Source: Ruminococcus sp. AM22-13
GTDB taxonomy: Bacteria > Bacillota > Clostridia > Lachnospirales > Lachnospiraceae
Direction of reading: 5' to 3'
NCBI RefSeq assembly: GCF_003471165.1
Contig: NZ_QRIL01000015.1
Location: 1-64,000, forward strand
DNA length: 64,000 nt
The notes beneath the pieces were generated by a model. That model was not told the DNA's origin, made no database searches, and saw only the letters and a program-made list of their open reading frames with translations. Both the position numbers and the translations under genes were made by a program. This document shows positions 17,401 through 25,183 of the stretch, piece after piece. How positions within the stretch are numbered: the first letter of the stretch is position 1; the number at the start of each line of letters is the position of its first letter.

Positions 17401-19269
17401 TGTTCCCTGATATACGCCTGTACCTGTAATAGAAACAGCAGCACCATTTGGAGCACCATTGATCTCAGGCTGTTTTTCATATGCAGTTACATTTGGTGTA
17501 AGCTTATCTACAGTATAGTCTGTTCCTGCTACTAATGTCTTGTCTCCAAGAACTACCTTAGATATCTCTGGTGTAATTCCTTCTGGATTATATGTGTAAA
17601 CGTTCTTTCCTAATGTAATCTGAGCCTGTGCGATATCAGTCATTTTATTAGAAACGTTGATGATCTTTTTGCCGGTATATGGGCTTGCAAGTACAACAGA
17701 TACTTCCTGTACACCAGCTTTGTCAACATTGAATCCTGTTACGGAATACTGAGTACCATTAGTTAACTTCTGACTTTTTACAGTTACAGTCATACCATTT
17801 AATTCAGCAGCTGTGATAGTTTTATCTGTAGAAATAGTTGTTCCATCAGCTTTTGCAAGAACAATATCATTGACACTTACTGACTGTGGATGTACTGCTG
17901 CATAAGTGCTGTATGTCGTTTTTTCCTCATTAGACTTGTTCTTGTAAGTAACTTTTACACGAATGAGATAATCTTTTCCATCGTTGTTAGTTCCATATTT
18001 TACCAAACTCTGATCTGGTGTGAAATTCTGAGCTGTAGCACCAGTGATGTCTTTCCAATTTATTGTGTTGTCTGCATTAACAGAATCACTCTTTTCGCAT
18101 TTCTGCCACTGATAGCTTACGACATTGCCAAGGTTTGTGTCGAGGTTTGCCTTTAATTCAGTTCCCCACTGACCATCCCATGCAGCATCTTTAGCTGTTG
18201 TAATAGTAACATTTGTATTGTTTAATGTTCCTTTTGCATCGGATACATTAAACGCAAATTTATCAGATCCATTCCATGTGTAACCATTAAATACAAGTTT
18301 TGCTTTCTGATTTCCATTTGCATCTGGATCACCAATAAGGAATACAACAAAGTCTTTTCCGTATTCCAATGATTGCATCTTATCATCTACATCTAAATCA
18401 AGACCTGAAACGGAAATATTATTTGACGTTAAGATCGGTGTAACAGAATCACCGTCTTTATCAACATATCTGGTTGCTAAAGTAGCGTCCTTAATTAAAT
18501 CTTCGAATTTAACAGTAATATCATTATTTACGTTTTTAAATGTGCTTGAACCAACAGTTAATTCTAACTGGTCTAAACCGTATGCAACAGGCTGATATGC
18601 TGAAGCACTTTCATAAATGTCTGTGCATGATACATATTCTGCTTTTCCCAAACTATTTGTAGTAAGTTTATACTGATATGTTTCTGTTATTTTAACTGTA
18701 ATATCAGCACCGATATCATCTTTTGTTAATGTATAGTCAGATTTTTTTGCGCCATTAATTGCTACAGCACCCTTGCCATCATGAGCATCTCTATACCACT
18801 GATAATCTGTCTTAGCACCATTCACGGTAAGATCATCTGGATTTAATTTTGTTTTATCTGTATCTGTAAGAGTGAGAAGATCCGGGCGAGTAGACACTGT
18901 AGATTTTACACCTTGTGGTGTTGCTGCATGTAAAACATTGCCCTGTTTTTTTTCAAGACTACCAGTCCACACTTCTGCTGAAGATGTAGTGCTTTTTACG
19001 TTAACTTTTTCGTCCATTACCAGAGGTGCTAATTTACTTGTAGTTGCAGTTGCATTTTCAACTGTGCCATCTTCGACAACTGGAGCTTCTGCAGCATCAT
19101 CAGAGAATGCTTCAGCAGCCGGAGCTTCTGTAGAAATTGGTGTGTCAGTTCCATCGCTGAACTCAGCAGCCCATACCGGCACATTAGAAGTAGCAAGCAT
19201 TGCAACAACAAGTGACATACTTAATGTCTTTTTTGCCATGCCCTTCTTTGTGTTTTTAATCTTTGTCAT
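14431..19269 (-). CDS. Large secreted protein with MBG/Ig-like repeats and C-terminal FN3-like pair (paralogue 2)
   Basis: A 1612-aa exported protein, the longest of the three. The signal peptide is identical in residues 1-36 to paralogue 1, and the 35-nt leader before the ATG is identical as well. After an acidic FSDGTDTP/FSDDAAEAP linker it has an N-terminal part unlike the other paralogues, with phrases such as YQWYRDAHDGKGAVAINGAK and SYQWQKCEKSDSVNADN that look like Ig-like domains with a conserved Trp. Then come many MBG-type units (EEGRDYTVEYKDNKNVGTAT, GSYEGTLTTTFKI). The final ~200 residues are the same FN3-like pair (KKVFGAWSN, KKVFSKWSN, KKVTVK-stop). No sortase or anchor motif is visible. 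Tail-to-tail with paralogue 1. Confidence 0.85.
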   Translation of the reverse strand: MTKIKNTKKGMAKKTLSMSLVVAMLATSNVPVWAAEFSDGTDTPISTEAPAAEAFSDDAAEAPVVEDGTVENATATTSKLAPLVMDEKVNVKSTTSSAEVWTGSLEKKQGNVLHAATPQGVKSTVSTRPDLLTLTDTDKTKLNPDDLTVNGAKTDYQWYRDAHDGKGAVAINGAKKSDYTLTKDDIGADITVKITETYQYKLTTNSLGKAEYVSCTDIYESASAYQPVAYGLDQLELTVGSSTFKNVNNDITVKFEDLIKDATLATRYVDKDGDSVTPILTSNNISVSGLDLDVDDKMQSLEYGKDFVVFLIGDPDANGNQKAKLVFNGYTWNGSDKFAFNVSDAKGTLNNTNVTITTAKDAAWDGQWGTELKANLDTNLGNVVSYQWQKCEKSDSVNADNTINWKDITGATAQNFTPDQSLVKYGTNNDGKDYLIRVKVTYKNKSNEEKTTYSTYAAVHPQSVSVNDIVLAKADGTTISTDKTITAAELNGMTVTVKSQKLTNGTQYSVTGFNVDKAGVQEVSVVLASPYTGKKIINVSNKMTDIAQAQITLGKNVYTYNPEGITPEISKVVLGDKTLVAGTDYTVDKLTPNVTAYEKQPEINGAPNGAAVSITGTGVYQGTATTSTAATKINVVPENLESKCEVKVSETTIPVETLKDSTKLAKYVKVYYKTADGRKIDLSDTNNYTIKVANKNIIPGEKVTLKVVGTAASATNFEANQNFYGTLTVDVTAEADDIFNDTTKIPGSDITRGNAFLGEIASAITGDVYMENGSTLTKVALDKTAGKGETFTGSDITFDGLKSLKHHTADIYDEGDYSWGIETLVAGHDYTVTYNNNLHAGKYNNNPAPSVTIKMIGKYKGERTFYFNIEQQTISNRTVTSEISAPIVFNALATNSTAKDVYAPADKFALAIAGKTTRLTEGKDFSIDWIRWVNNDKDDTSKGHFEITVKAHQSRNADTGDYFYDGDYTGEATYTMNITAKSLTSSDIKFADIDAQKWTGSASKPALVITDGTYTLVEGKDFKATWKDNVSVGNATVTVEGINGRYKDKLQKNFAISSKSISDGKIVNNYKPSTKNDLSGYTAADSVLKNEMYNDGKDVKATFAVVDANNNKLEEGRDYTVEYKDNKNVGTATITITGKGSYEGTLTTTFKIVGELINGKFDKKVIADQVYTGNEIKPEVKFTPSPLKLEEGKDYEIVYVNNVNSYTATGKENLDAADYAGPYVVARGIGNYAGEIRLPFNIKAAELTNACATAADAEYAGGKIAEAKITVKNPVSGKELEEGKDYKVEYKSGVNVGDKGEAVITILDTKNYTVKGNADNTLTVNYNIVAKDLKDVTVNTIEDKTYTGSQITPAVTVMNGDVVLTPDVDYTLSYGENKEVGVGTVTITAKGNNYKGTKEATFNIVEAKPEVGKAMISDVVVKGNVATPVLSGDVDGAVGYDYVIATEEDYQNGRVDISKNILKTNTNFYYVQKGTYYAYCHAWKRDENGKKVFGAWSNIYKFEVTATTPSTPKITSVKAKGNTVTVTYTASKNATGYDVVLGNSVKSVNGEKRPVDYGTLVKKNIKGNVVTVTFKNVKKGTYYAGLHSFNRTSEDGKKVFSKWSNAKKVTVK

Positions 19270-19588
19270 GATTATAGTTCCCCTTTGGGTGGTGTACAGG
19301 TTCATAAGTGGGGGAAATTTTACTGGCTGATGGGAACGATTCACGATAATGACTTATATATTTGAACTTATAAACAGTATTTTTCTTATGAATATTACGA
19401 TTTCAGATAGTTATAATGATTTTAGCTGTCTTAAATTTGGAATATTTGTTGAAACAGTAACACTGGCTCCCAGCCAAATAACAGATTTCGACAAATTTTC
19501 TTATGGAAATACCTGTGGAAGCATGATACAATTTATAGTAAAATAAACTTTATCATAGCTTAGATTAAGATTTAAAGGGGGATTTTTT
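19270..19588. other. Divergent intergenic region between paralogue 2 and the Fic operon
   Basis: Near 19270-19310 it carries the leader shared with paralogue 1 (TTATGAACCTGTACACCACC on the minus strand), then unique AT-rich sequence. No further gene is supported; an open frame at 19349-19546 has no ribosome binding site. A ribosome binding site (AAAGGGGG) for the antitoxin lies at 19574-19581. Confidence 0.5.
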
Positions 19589-19756
19589 ATGACAAATGAT
19601 CAAAAATTAAGTAGTATTGAAGCAAGTTTCAAAATGGAAAATTTACCCTTCGATTCAGCATGTTATAAAAGGGTTGAAAAAGTTCTGTGCAATAAGATAA
19701 CTGTAGCTGATGCGATATCTGAACTAAATAAGAAATACGGAGTTCCACAAAAATGA
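19589..19756 (+). CDS. VbhA/FicA-like antitoxin of a Fic toxin-antitoxin pair
   Basis: A 55-aa protein encoded immediately upstream of the Fic gene and overlapping it by the ATGA arrangement. Residues 14-19 read SFKMEN, matching the class I Fic antitoxin inhibitory motif (S/T)xxxE(G/N), whose glutamate blocks ATP binding in the Fic active site. The C-terminal half (TVADAISELNKKYG) is the helical tail found in VbhA-like antitoxins. AAAGGGGG lies 7 nt before the ATG. Inhibition of the partner is inferred from the motif and context. Confidence 0.85.
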   Translation: MTNDQKLSSIEASFKMENLPFDSACYKRVEKVLCNKITVADAISELNKKYGVPQK

Positions 19757-20370
19757 AAGATCAAGAGTATGATTTTTTCTATGAAGATAAAGGTGATACT
19801 GAATATTGTTATCCCGGAACTAATATATTGAAAAATAAGCTGAATATTCAAAATCTGGAAAGATTGCATGAAGCCGAAAGGGATTATTCATCAATTCGGC
19901 AAGTAGAGCTATATAAGCAGGGAATATCTGGGGATTTTTCTTTAAAATATTTATGTTCTATTCATAAACAGCTGTTTCAAGATATCTACCCTTGGGCAGG
20001 AAAAATTCGAACAGTTGATATATCAAAGGGGACCATTTTTTGTCTGGTACAGTTTATTGAAAATCAGTTTACATGGATATATCAGCAATTAAAAAAAGAA
20101 AATTTTCTTAAAGATATCACTGACAAAATAGAAATGGCAAATCGTCTGGCTTATTATCTGGGTGAAATTAACATGATACACCCCTTTCGTGAGGGAAATG
20201 GCAGGACGCAGAGAATATATATCGAACAATTATGTATAAATAATGGAAGATTTGAAATTGATTTTACCGGGGTTACAAAAGATGAGATGATTGCAGCCAG
20301 TATCCAGTCAGCTAAAGTGGACAATGATCTGTTGGAAAAGTTAATATATAAATGTCTTATACAGAAATGA
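19753..20370 (+). CDS. fic: Fic-domain AMPylating toxin (FicT/VbhT-like)
   Basis: A 205-aa Fic protein. The active-site motif HPFREGNGRTQR (residues 143-154) is a complete HxFx(D/E)GNGRxxR, so catalysis should be intact. Enzymes of this type transfer AMP from ATP to target proteins; small stand-alone class I Fic toxins are known to AMPylate GyrB and ParE. The IYPWAGKIRTVDI segment before it (residues 78-90) is the usual flap region. There is no N-terminal inhibitory helix inside the protein, consistent with a separate antitoxin encoded by the overlapping upstream gene. It is followed by two terminator hairpins. It sits between two paralogous giant surface-protein genes, which may be stabilised by it. 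Confidence 0.92.
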   Translation: MKDQEYDFFYEDKGDTEYCYPGTNILKNKLNIQNLERLHEAERDYSSIRQVELYKQGISGDFSLKYLCSIHKQLFQDIYPWAGKIRTVDISKGTIFCLVQFIENQFTWIYQQLKKENFLKDITDKIEMANRLAYYLGEINMIHPFREGNGRTQRIYIEQLCINNGRFEIDFTGVTKDEMIAASIQSAKVDNDLLEKLIYKCLIQK

Positions 20371-20372
20371 AG

Positions 20373-20400
20373 CAGCCCCGGCAATCATGAGTCGGGGCTG
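20373..20400 (+). terminator. Terminator of the Fic operon
   Basis: CAGCCCCG (20373-20380) pairs with CGGGGCTG (20393-20400), followed by TTCCTGT, 2 bp after the fic stop codon. A small GTGCGC-TTGCA-GCGCAC hairpin follows at 20408-20424. Confidence 0.6.
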
Positions 20401-20430
20401 TTCCTGTGTGCGCTTGCAGCGCACCTAAAA

Positions 20431-20469
20431 AGAAAGACTCCAGCCAAAATGGCTGGAGCCTTCTTTTTT
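20431..20469. terminator. Bidirectional terminator between fic and paralogue 3
   Basis: AAGACTCCAGCC (20434) pairs with GGCTGGAGCCTT (20451), with T-runs on both strands. It is closely similar to the hairpin at 1998-2035. Confidence 0.85.
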
Positions 20470-20503
20470 AGGAATCTGTATTTAATTACCCAAATGGATT
20501 ATT
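20468..20503 (-). repeat. Shared 3' element downstream of paralogue 3
   Basis: On the minus strand AATCCATTTGGGTA, a spacer, then ACAGATTCCTAAAA, the same as the elements following paralogues 1 and 2. It overlaps the stop codon region. Confidence 0.7.
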
Positions 20504-23500
20504 TTACATTTACTTTTTTAACGTTTGACCACTGGCTGAATACTTTCTTGCCGTCTTCAGAAGTTTTGTTGAATGCGTGGAGACCTGCATAGTAGGTTCC
20601 TTTCTTCACATTCTTGAATGTTGCTGTTACAACATTGCCTTTGATGTTCTTCTTAACGAGTTTTCCGTATTCTACCGGACGTGTTTCTCCGTTAACTTTC
20701 TTTGTAGATGTTCCGAGAACTACATCATATCCATCAGCATTGGATGCTTTTGTATATGTTACAGTTACAGTAGAACCTTTTACTTTAACGCTTGTGATCA
20801 CTGGCTGGGATGGTGTGATAGCACTTACAACGAATGGGTATGCGTTAGACCAGTCGCTGAATACTTTCTTACCATTCTCATCGCGTTTCCAAGCATGGCA
20901 GTATGCATAGTATGTGTTCTGACCAACATATTCGAATGTAGTGTTAGTCTTAACCTGGTTCTTGTTTACGGAAGTGTAATCTTTGTTTGTGATGCAGTCA
21001 CGGTCTGTAGAGATTACATAGTCGTAACCTGCAGCACCTTCAGATTCACCAGAGAGAATTACAGTTGCTTTGTTTCCAACGACTTTAACATTGCTAATCA
21101 TTGGAGCGGCTGGTTTCTGATCCTGTGTTGCAGCATCGATAGTCTTAGAACCAGTATAGTTCTTGCTGTCTTTCTTAGCTGTTACAGTAACTTTACCATC
21201 TTTCTGCTCTACAGTGTATTCGGATGTTTCAACATCAACACGACCACATTTAACAGTAACTTTGTCACCGTCTACGGTTACATCTGCATTTGCAAGGTTG
21301 AATTTATCAATTCCCCAATTTTTAGAAACAGTTCCGTCTGTTCTGTAGCCGTTCTTTCCTACAACTTTTACTGTTAAGGATTTAGTAGTAGTAACTTTTG
21401 TACGATCATCACTAGCGCCATACTCAAGTTCATAATCTGTTCCTTCTACAAGAGTTTTTCCACCAACATTTACAACAACAACTGGTTTAACAGGAAGTCC
21501 TCCGGCATATACACCGTTAGCTACTGAAATATTAGAATCTTTAATAGTTAATGTTCCAATTTCAAATCTTTCAGCGTAGATAACATTTTCAATTTTATTA
21601 CCTTCAGCGTCTGTATATACACCATTAGTTACACCTGTAGTACTATCTGTATAATTTCCGCCATATGTGCCTTTAGCAATTGCAAGAACAATACCATACT
21701 GTTTTGAATTAGAAGAATCTTTTTTACCATATGTATTATCTACATACTTGATTTCATAATCTGTTCCCTCTGTTAAAGTACCAACAGATTCCCAGTTGTT
21801 ATTATCATATTTTTTAACTTCTGTATCAGCAGTATCAAATACAGTCTTTGCAGGTGTATAAGCGGCACCATCATATGTATGAGAAAGTGCTGTTGTTAAA
21901 CCATTTGCATCATAGAATTTAAAGTCACCGCCTTTAAGCATCTGACCTGTAATCTTGAATGTGATAGTTTTTGTTCCGGTAAAGTTTCCGTTCTTTGGTG
22001 TCAAAGTAATAGTACCTTCACCCATCGCAACATTTTCACCATATGTTACTGTAAAGTTATCTTTTACATTGATTGCAACATTATTTAATGTAGCTGCAGT
22101 AACTGGCGGCTGGATGCTGTATCCGGTGTATGTCTGGCTTCCTACAGACGCAACAAGTTTGGAAGCATCGGCAGCTTCAATAGTAAATGTAACGCTAGCA
22201 TCTGTTTTAGATGTAAATGTATCGTCTGTACCAGTGATAACCATTGTTGCTGTACCAGCATTAACGTTGTTTGTCAGAGATTTAATCTTATATTGTGTTG
22301 GATTGATAACTCTGCCGTCTACAACTACATCAAAATCTGGTTTGATTGCAGCACCTGTATAAGTATACGCTGTCTTTTTAAGTTTGATATTTTCTGATTT
22401 TAAAGTCGTTTTTGTAATTGTAGAAGAATAAACTGCATCTTCGCCATCTTTTACAATGAAGTTTGTATTTTTCAGATACTTATGACCATTTTTAGTAGTC
22501 GTTTTCAATACAACTTTTACTTTACCGTCTACTTCTCCAGTTGTTGTATCAACATCAGCGCTAGTTGTAAATTTATATTTTTCAACTACATAATCTGTAC
22601 CTTCAGTCAAAGCAAATTCTTTTCCGTTGGCATTTTTTGCCTTAACAACAAGACTCATTGCATCTTTATAATCGGAAGGTGTTGTAGTGTCTTTTTTCTC
22701 TACATATTTGCTTACAGTAACAGTTTTTGTATCTACAACGGCTGGATTGATTGTGAAAGTATAAGTTTTTGTACTTCCAACATAGCTACCAAGACCTACA
22801 ATTGTTACGGTTCCGACACCGGCATCAATGTTTTTACCAAATTCAACTTTATAATCAACATCTTTTACAAGATTATGTGTTCCAGTAGTTGCTCCATTAA
22901 CATCTGTGATGCTAACAGTACCTAACTTACTTAAATCTTTAGTAATCTGCTCGCCAGTATATTCTTCAGCCTGCTCTGCATAAGACTGACCGCTAAATTT
23001 TGCTGTTGAAAGAGAACTTGCTGCAACAGATAATTTTGCTGTTGTAGATCCCTCAACGTTTGTATTATTTGTAGCTGGAGAAACTGTTACATCATGAACT
23101 CCCTGTGTTGTTGCAGTAGATGTAATCACTACATCACCTGCTAATTCTAATACTTCACCAGTTGTTTTATCTGTATATGTTGCAACTGAAGGTGCAACTG
23201 TTACAATTGCTCCATTCTGATAAGCCTGTTCCGGAATAGAAACATTTACAGTGCTTAAATCACGTTTTGTAATAGAAAAACTATTAGTTGGTTTAAGTGT
23301 AAGTCCGTTTGTAATGGTATAATTTTTATATTTGCTTTCAGTTGGTGTTGCAATTGGGAATGTTAAATCAGCATCTCCAGCTTTTCCAGTATTAAACTGA
23401 GTTCCAGCTTTAATATAATTTGCTCCACTAATAAAAATTACATCTTCGCCCTTAACATAAGAAGAAAGATCAACACCTGACTTTTTATCTATAATTTTTA

Positions 23501-24449
23501 CATCTGTATTTTTAAGTGTAATATTTTTTCCAGTATATTGTTTGGATGTAGTTACAAAGGTTGCTTCTAAGTAATCAGAAACATTTGCAGCTGTTAAAGT
23601 TAAAGGAGAAATTGTATAATTAATTACAACGCTGCCTGCGTAACCAGCTTTTGTTGTTGTAAGATATACATTAACGCCCTTGGTTGTAACATTTACAGTA
23701 TCACCTTCAGTACTTCCGATAACAAAATCAGATGCAGCGAAAATCGCATTATTATTAGCATCTTTAGTGTTTACAAGATTTGTAAAATCAATATCATCTA
23801 CAGTTGGTACAATAGCTTTTCCAGTATAAGTTTTTTTGAATGTATCTTTTAACTTAAGTTTAGTAGTATCATTTTCCATATTGATAACATCACTAAGCTG
23901 TTTTGGCTGTACTTTGAAAGAATCAGATGTCCAACTCCATACTAATGTATCACCTTTTTTTGCATATACAAAAAGAGTAATATTTTTTCCGCTCTGTGCA
24001 ACACCTGGGGTATAGCTAACCTGTCCATTAGCAGGAAGTGATGTTTCAGTAGTAATCTGTCCATCATTATCTTTCCAAACATAATAATAATTTACAGTGT
24101 CAGTATTATCTGCTTTTTTTGTTACAGTTACAGTAGTAGAAACTGTATTTCCCCATACAATGGCATTATTTGTAATTCCTGTAAAATCTGTAGCTGTAAT
24201 ATCAAATCCTGTGCCGTTTGTTGTAGTTTCTGCTGCAGTAGCATCTGTATCTTCTACAACCGGAGCAGCATCTGCTTCATCAGAGAATGTTTCAGCAGCC
24301 GGTGCTTCAGTAGCTACAGCAGCATCTGTACCATCGCTGAACTCAGCAGCCCATACCGGCACATTAGAAGTAGCAAGCATTGCAACAACAAGTGACATAC
24401 TTAATGTCTTTTTTGCCATGCCCTTCTTTGTGTTTTTAATCTTTGTCAT
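20499..24449 (-). CDS. Large secreted protein with MBG/Ig-like repeats and C-terminal FN3-like pair (paralogue 3)
   Basis: A 1316-aa exported protein and the closest relative of paralogue 1. Signal peptide and acidic linker (AAVATEAPAAETFSDE) match paralogue 1 almost exactly, and the last ~280 residues (from WGIDKFNLANADVTV onward) are more than 90% identical by eye, at DNA level too. The middle shares domain order but has diverged strongly. MBG-type units recur (VEFGKNIDAGVGTVTIVGLG, KNGNFTGTKTITF). Two FN3-like modules close the protein. No anchor motif. The ATG at 24449 follows AAAGGGGA. Identical ends with divergent middles suggest recombination or gene conversion among the three copies. 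Confidence 0.85.
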   Translation of the reverse strand: MTKIKNTKKGMAKKTLSMSLVVAMLATSNVPVWAAEFSDGTDAAVATEAPAAETFSDEADAAPVVEDTDATAAETTTNGTGFDITATDFTGITNNAIVWGNTVSTTVTVTKKADNTDTVNYYYVWKDNDGQITTETSLPANGQVSYTPGVAQSGKNITLFVYAKKGDTLVWSWTSDSFKVQPKQLSDVINMENDTTKLKLKDTFKKTYTGKAIVPTVDDIDFTNLVNTKDANNNAIFAASDFVIGSTEGDTVNVTTKGVNVYLTTTKAGYAGSVVINYTISPLTLTAANVSDYLEATFVTTSKQYTGKNITLKNTDVKIIDKKSGVDLSSYVKGEDVIFISGANYIKAGTQFNTGKAGDADLTFPIATPTESKYKNYTITNGLTLKPTNSFSITKRDLSTVNVSIPEQAYQNGAIVTVAPSVATYTDKTTGEVLELAGDVVITSTATTQGVHDVTVSPATNNTNVEGSTTAKLSVAASSLSTAKFSGQSYAEQAEEYTGEQITKDLSKLGTVSITDVNGATTGTHNLVKDVDYKVEFGKNIDAGVGTVTIVGLGSYVGSTKTYTFTINPAVVDTKTVTVSKYVEKKDTTTPSDYKDAMSLVVKAKNANGKEFALTEGTDYVVEKYKFTTSADVDTTTGEVDGKVKVVLKTTTKNGHKYLKNTNFIVKDGEDAVYSSTITKTTLKSENIKLKKTAYTYTGAAIKPDFDVVVDGRVINPTQYKIKSLTNNVNAGTATMVITGTDDTFTSKTDASVTFTIEAADASKLVASVGSQTYTGYSIQPPVTAATLNNVAINVKDNFTVTYGENVAMGEGTITLTPKNGNFTGTKTITFKITGQMLKGGDFKFYDANGLTTALSHTYDGAAYTPAKTVFDTADTEVKKYDNNNWESVGTLTEGTDYEIKYVDNTYGKKDSSNSKQYGIVLAIAKGTYGGNYTDSTTGVTNGVYTDAEGNKIENVIYAERFEIGTLTIKDSNISVANGVYAGGLPVKPVVVVNVGGKTLVEGTDYELEYGASDDRTKVTTTKSLTVKVVGKNGYRTDGTVSKNWGIDKFNLANADVTVDGDKVTVKCGRVDVETSEYTVEQKDGKVTVTAKKDSKNYTGSKTIDAATQDQKPAAPMISNVKVVGNKATVILSGESEGAAGYDYVISTDRDCITNKDYTSVNKNQVKTNTTFEYVGQNTYYAYCHAWKRDENGKKVFSDWSNAYPFVVSAITPSQPVITSVKVKGSTVTVTYTKASNADGYDVVLGTSTKKVNGETRPVEYGKLVKKNIKGNVVTATFKNVKKGTYYAGLHAFNKTSEDGKKVFSQWSNVKKVNVK

Positions 24450-24528
24450 GATTATAGTTCCCCTTTCCTTAATATAACTATTTCTTTTTGGGTAAAGATT
24501 CCTAGACATAATCTGTCTGTTATGGTTA

Positions 24529-24557
24529 ATAATAGTGCTTTAGCCAGTTTTTGTCAA
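24529..24557 (-). promoter_or_regulatory. Sigma-A promoter of paralogue 3
   Basis: On the minus strand TTGACA (24557-24552), a 17-nt spacer, then TATTAT (24534-24529), about 80 bp before the ATG. Between promoter and start lies TTTGGGTAAAGATTCCTA (plus-strand reading near 24487-24504), a relative of the 3' element of these genes. Confidence 0.75.
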
Positions 24558-24713
24558 GGGTAATGCTCAAGAATTTTACGATTTTTTTAAATTTCACGCA
24601 CTTCAAAAGCATTTATTTTCCTTGATTTTTCATGTTTGAATTCTATAATTTGTTACAAATATGGTGAGTTTTTCTTCTATATCACAAGATGATGTATTAT
24701 CTGTCTTATCATC

Positions 24714-24749
24714 CAAAAATAGCAGAGAACCTTATCTGATTCTCTGCCA
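24714..24749 (-). terminator. Terminator of the 70-aa gene
   Basis: On the minus strand GGCAGAGAA pairs with TTCTCTGCT, followed by ATTTTTGG. It ends 17 bp past the stop at 24766. Confidence 0.7.
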
Positions 24750-24765
24750 TTTATTCATTTTACAA

Positions 24766-24978
24766 CTACAGTTCTTCTTTTATCTTTTTTATCTGTTCCA
24801 ACGATAACTGTGTATCGTTCGCAATTTCTTCCAAACTACAATTACCTCTCTTAAGCATACGAATTGCTACTTCTGTTTTTACCTCATCTTTTGCTTCTGC
24901 TTCTAGCTCATCTTTATACTTATCTCTTATTTTCTTTATAAATTTATCCGTTTCCAATTCCAATACTTTTCCGCCCAT
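24766..24978 (-). CDS. Small protein resembling the C-terminal tail of Rpn/PD-(D/E)XK transposase-like proteins
   Basis: A 70-aa charged helical protein (MGGKVLELETDKFIKKIRDK ... EVAIRMLKRGNCSLEEIAND, then LSLEQIKKIKEEL). The last ~30 residues match the helix-turn-helix-like tail (MI..G..S.E.IA..T.LS.E.I..L) seen at the end of Rpn-family nuclease/transposase proteins, but the nuclease domain is absent. It has its own ribosome binding site (AAAGGGG) and terminator, so it may be a genuine stand-alone small protein rather than debris. Function unknown. Confidence 0.6.
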   Translation of the reverse strand: MGGKVLELETDKFIKKIRDKYKDELEAEAKDEVKTEVAIRMLKRGNCSLEEIANDTQLSLEQIKKIKEEL

Positions 24979-25052
24979 AACTTGATCAACCCCTTTCTTT
25001 GTATCTCTGAATTTTTCATTTTCCGCAAAAGAACTATTTGTTCTACATTCTT

Positions 25053-25105
25053 TTATAGAAAAGCCTCTGCCTATACATTTTACAACTGTATCGCCAGAGG
25101 CTTTC
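25053..25105 (-). terminator. Terminator downstream of glycogen phosphorylase
   Basis: On the minus strand AAAGCCTCTGGC pairs with GCAGAGGCTTT, followed by TCTATAAAAG. It lies about 80 bp beyond the phosphorylase stop. Confidence 0.65.
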
Positions 25106-25183
25106 CTGACTTATATAGAAGCATTTTCTTCTATAATAAAGCAAATAAAGCAATATAGAATCCAATTCTTCTAAATAAGCATA

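Noticed and set aside
19349..19546. 65-codon frame upstream of the Fic operon
   Set aside because: No ribosome binding site, no recognisable protein features, and it spans the likely promoter region.
20577..21377. 266-codon open frame on the plus strand, antisense to paralogue 3
   Set aside because: It mirrors the repetitive, low-complexity coding strand, has no ribosome binding site, and a near-identical shadow occurs antisense to paralogue 1 (13767-14201).
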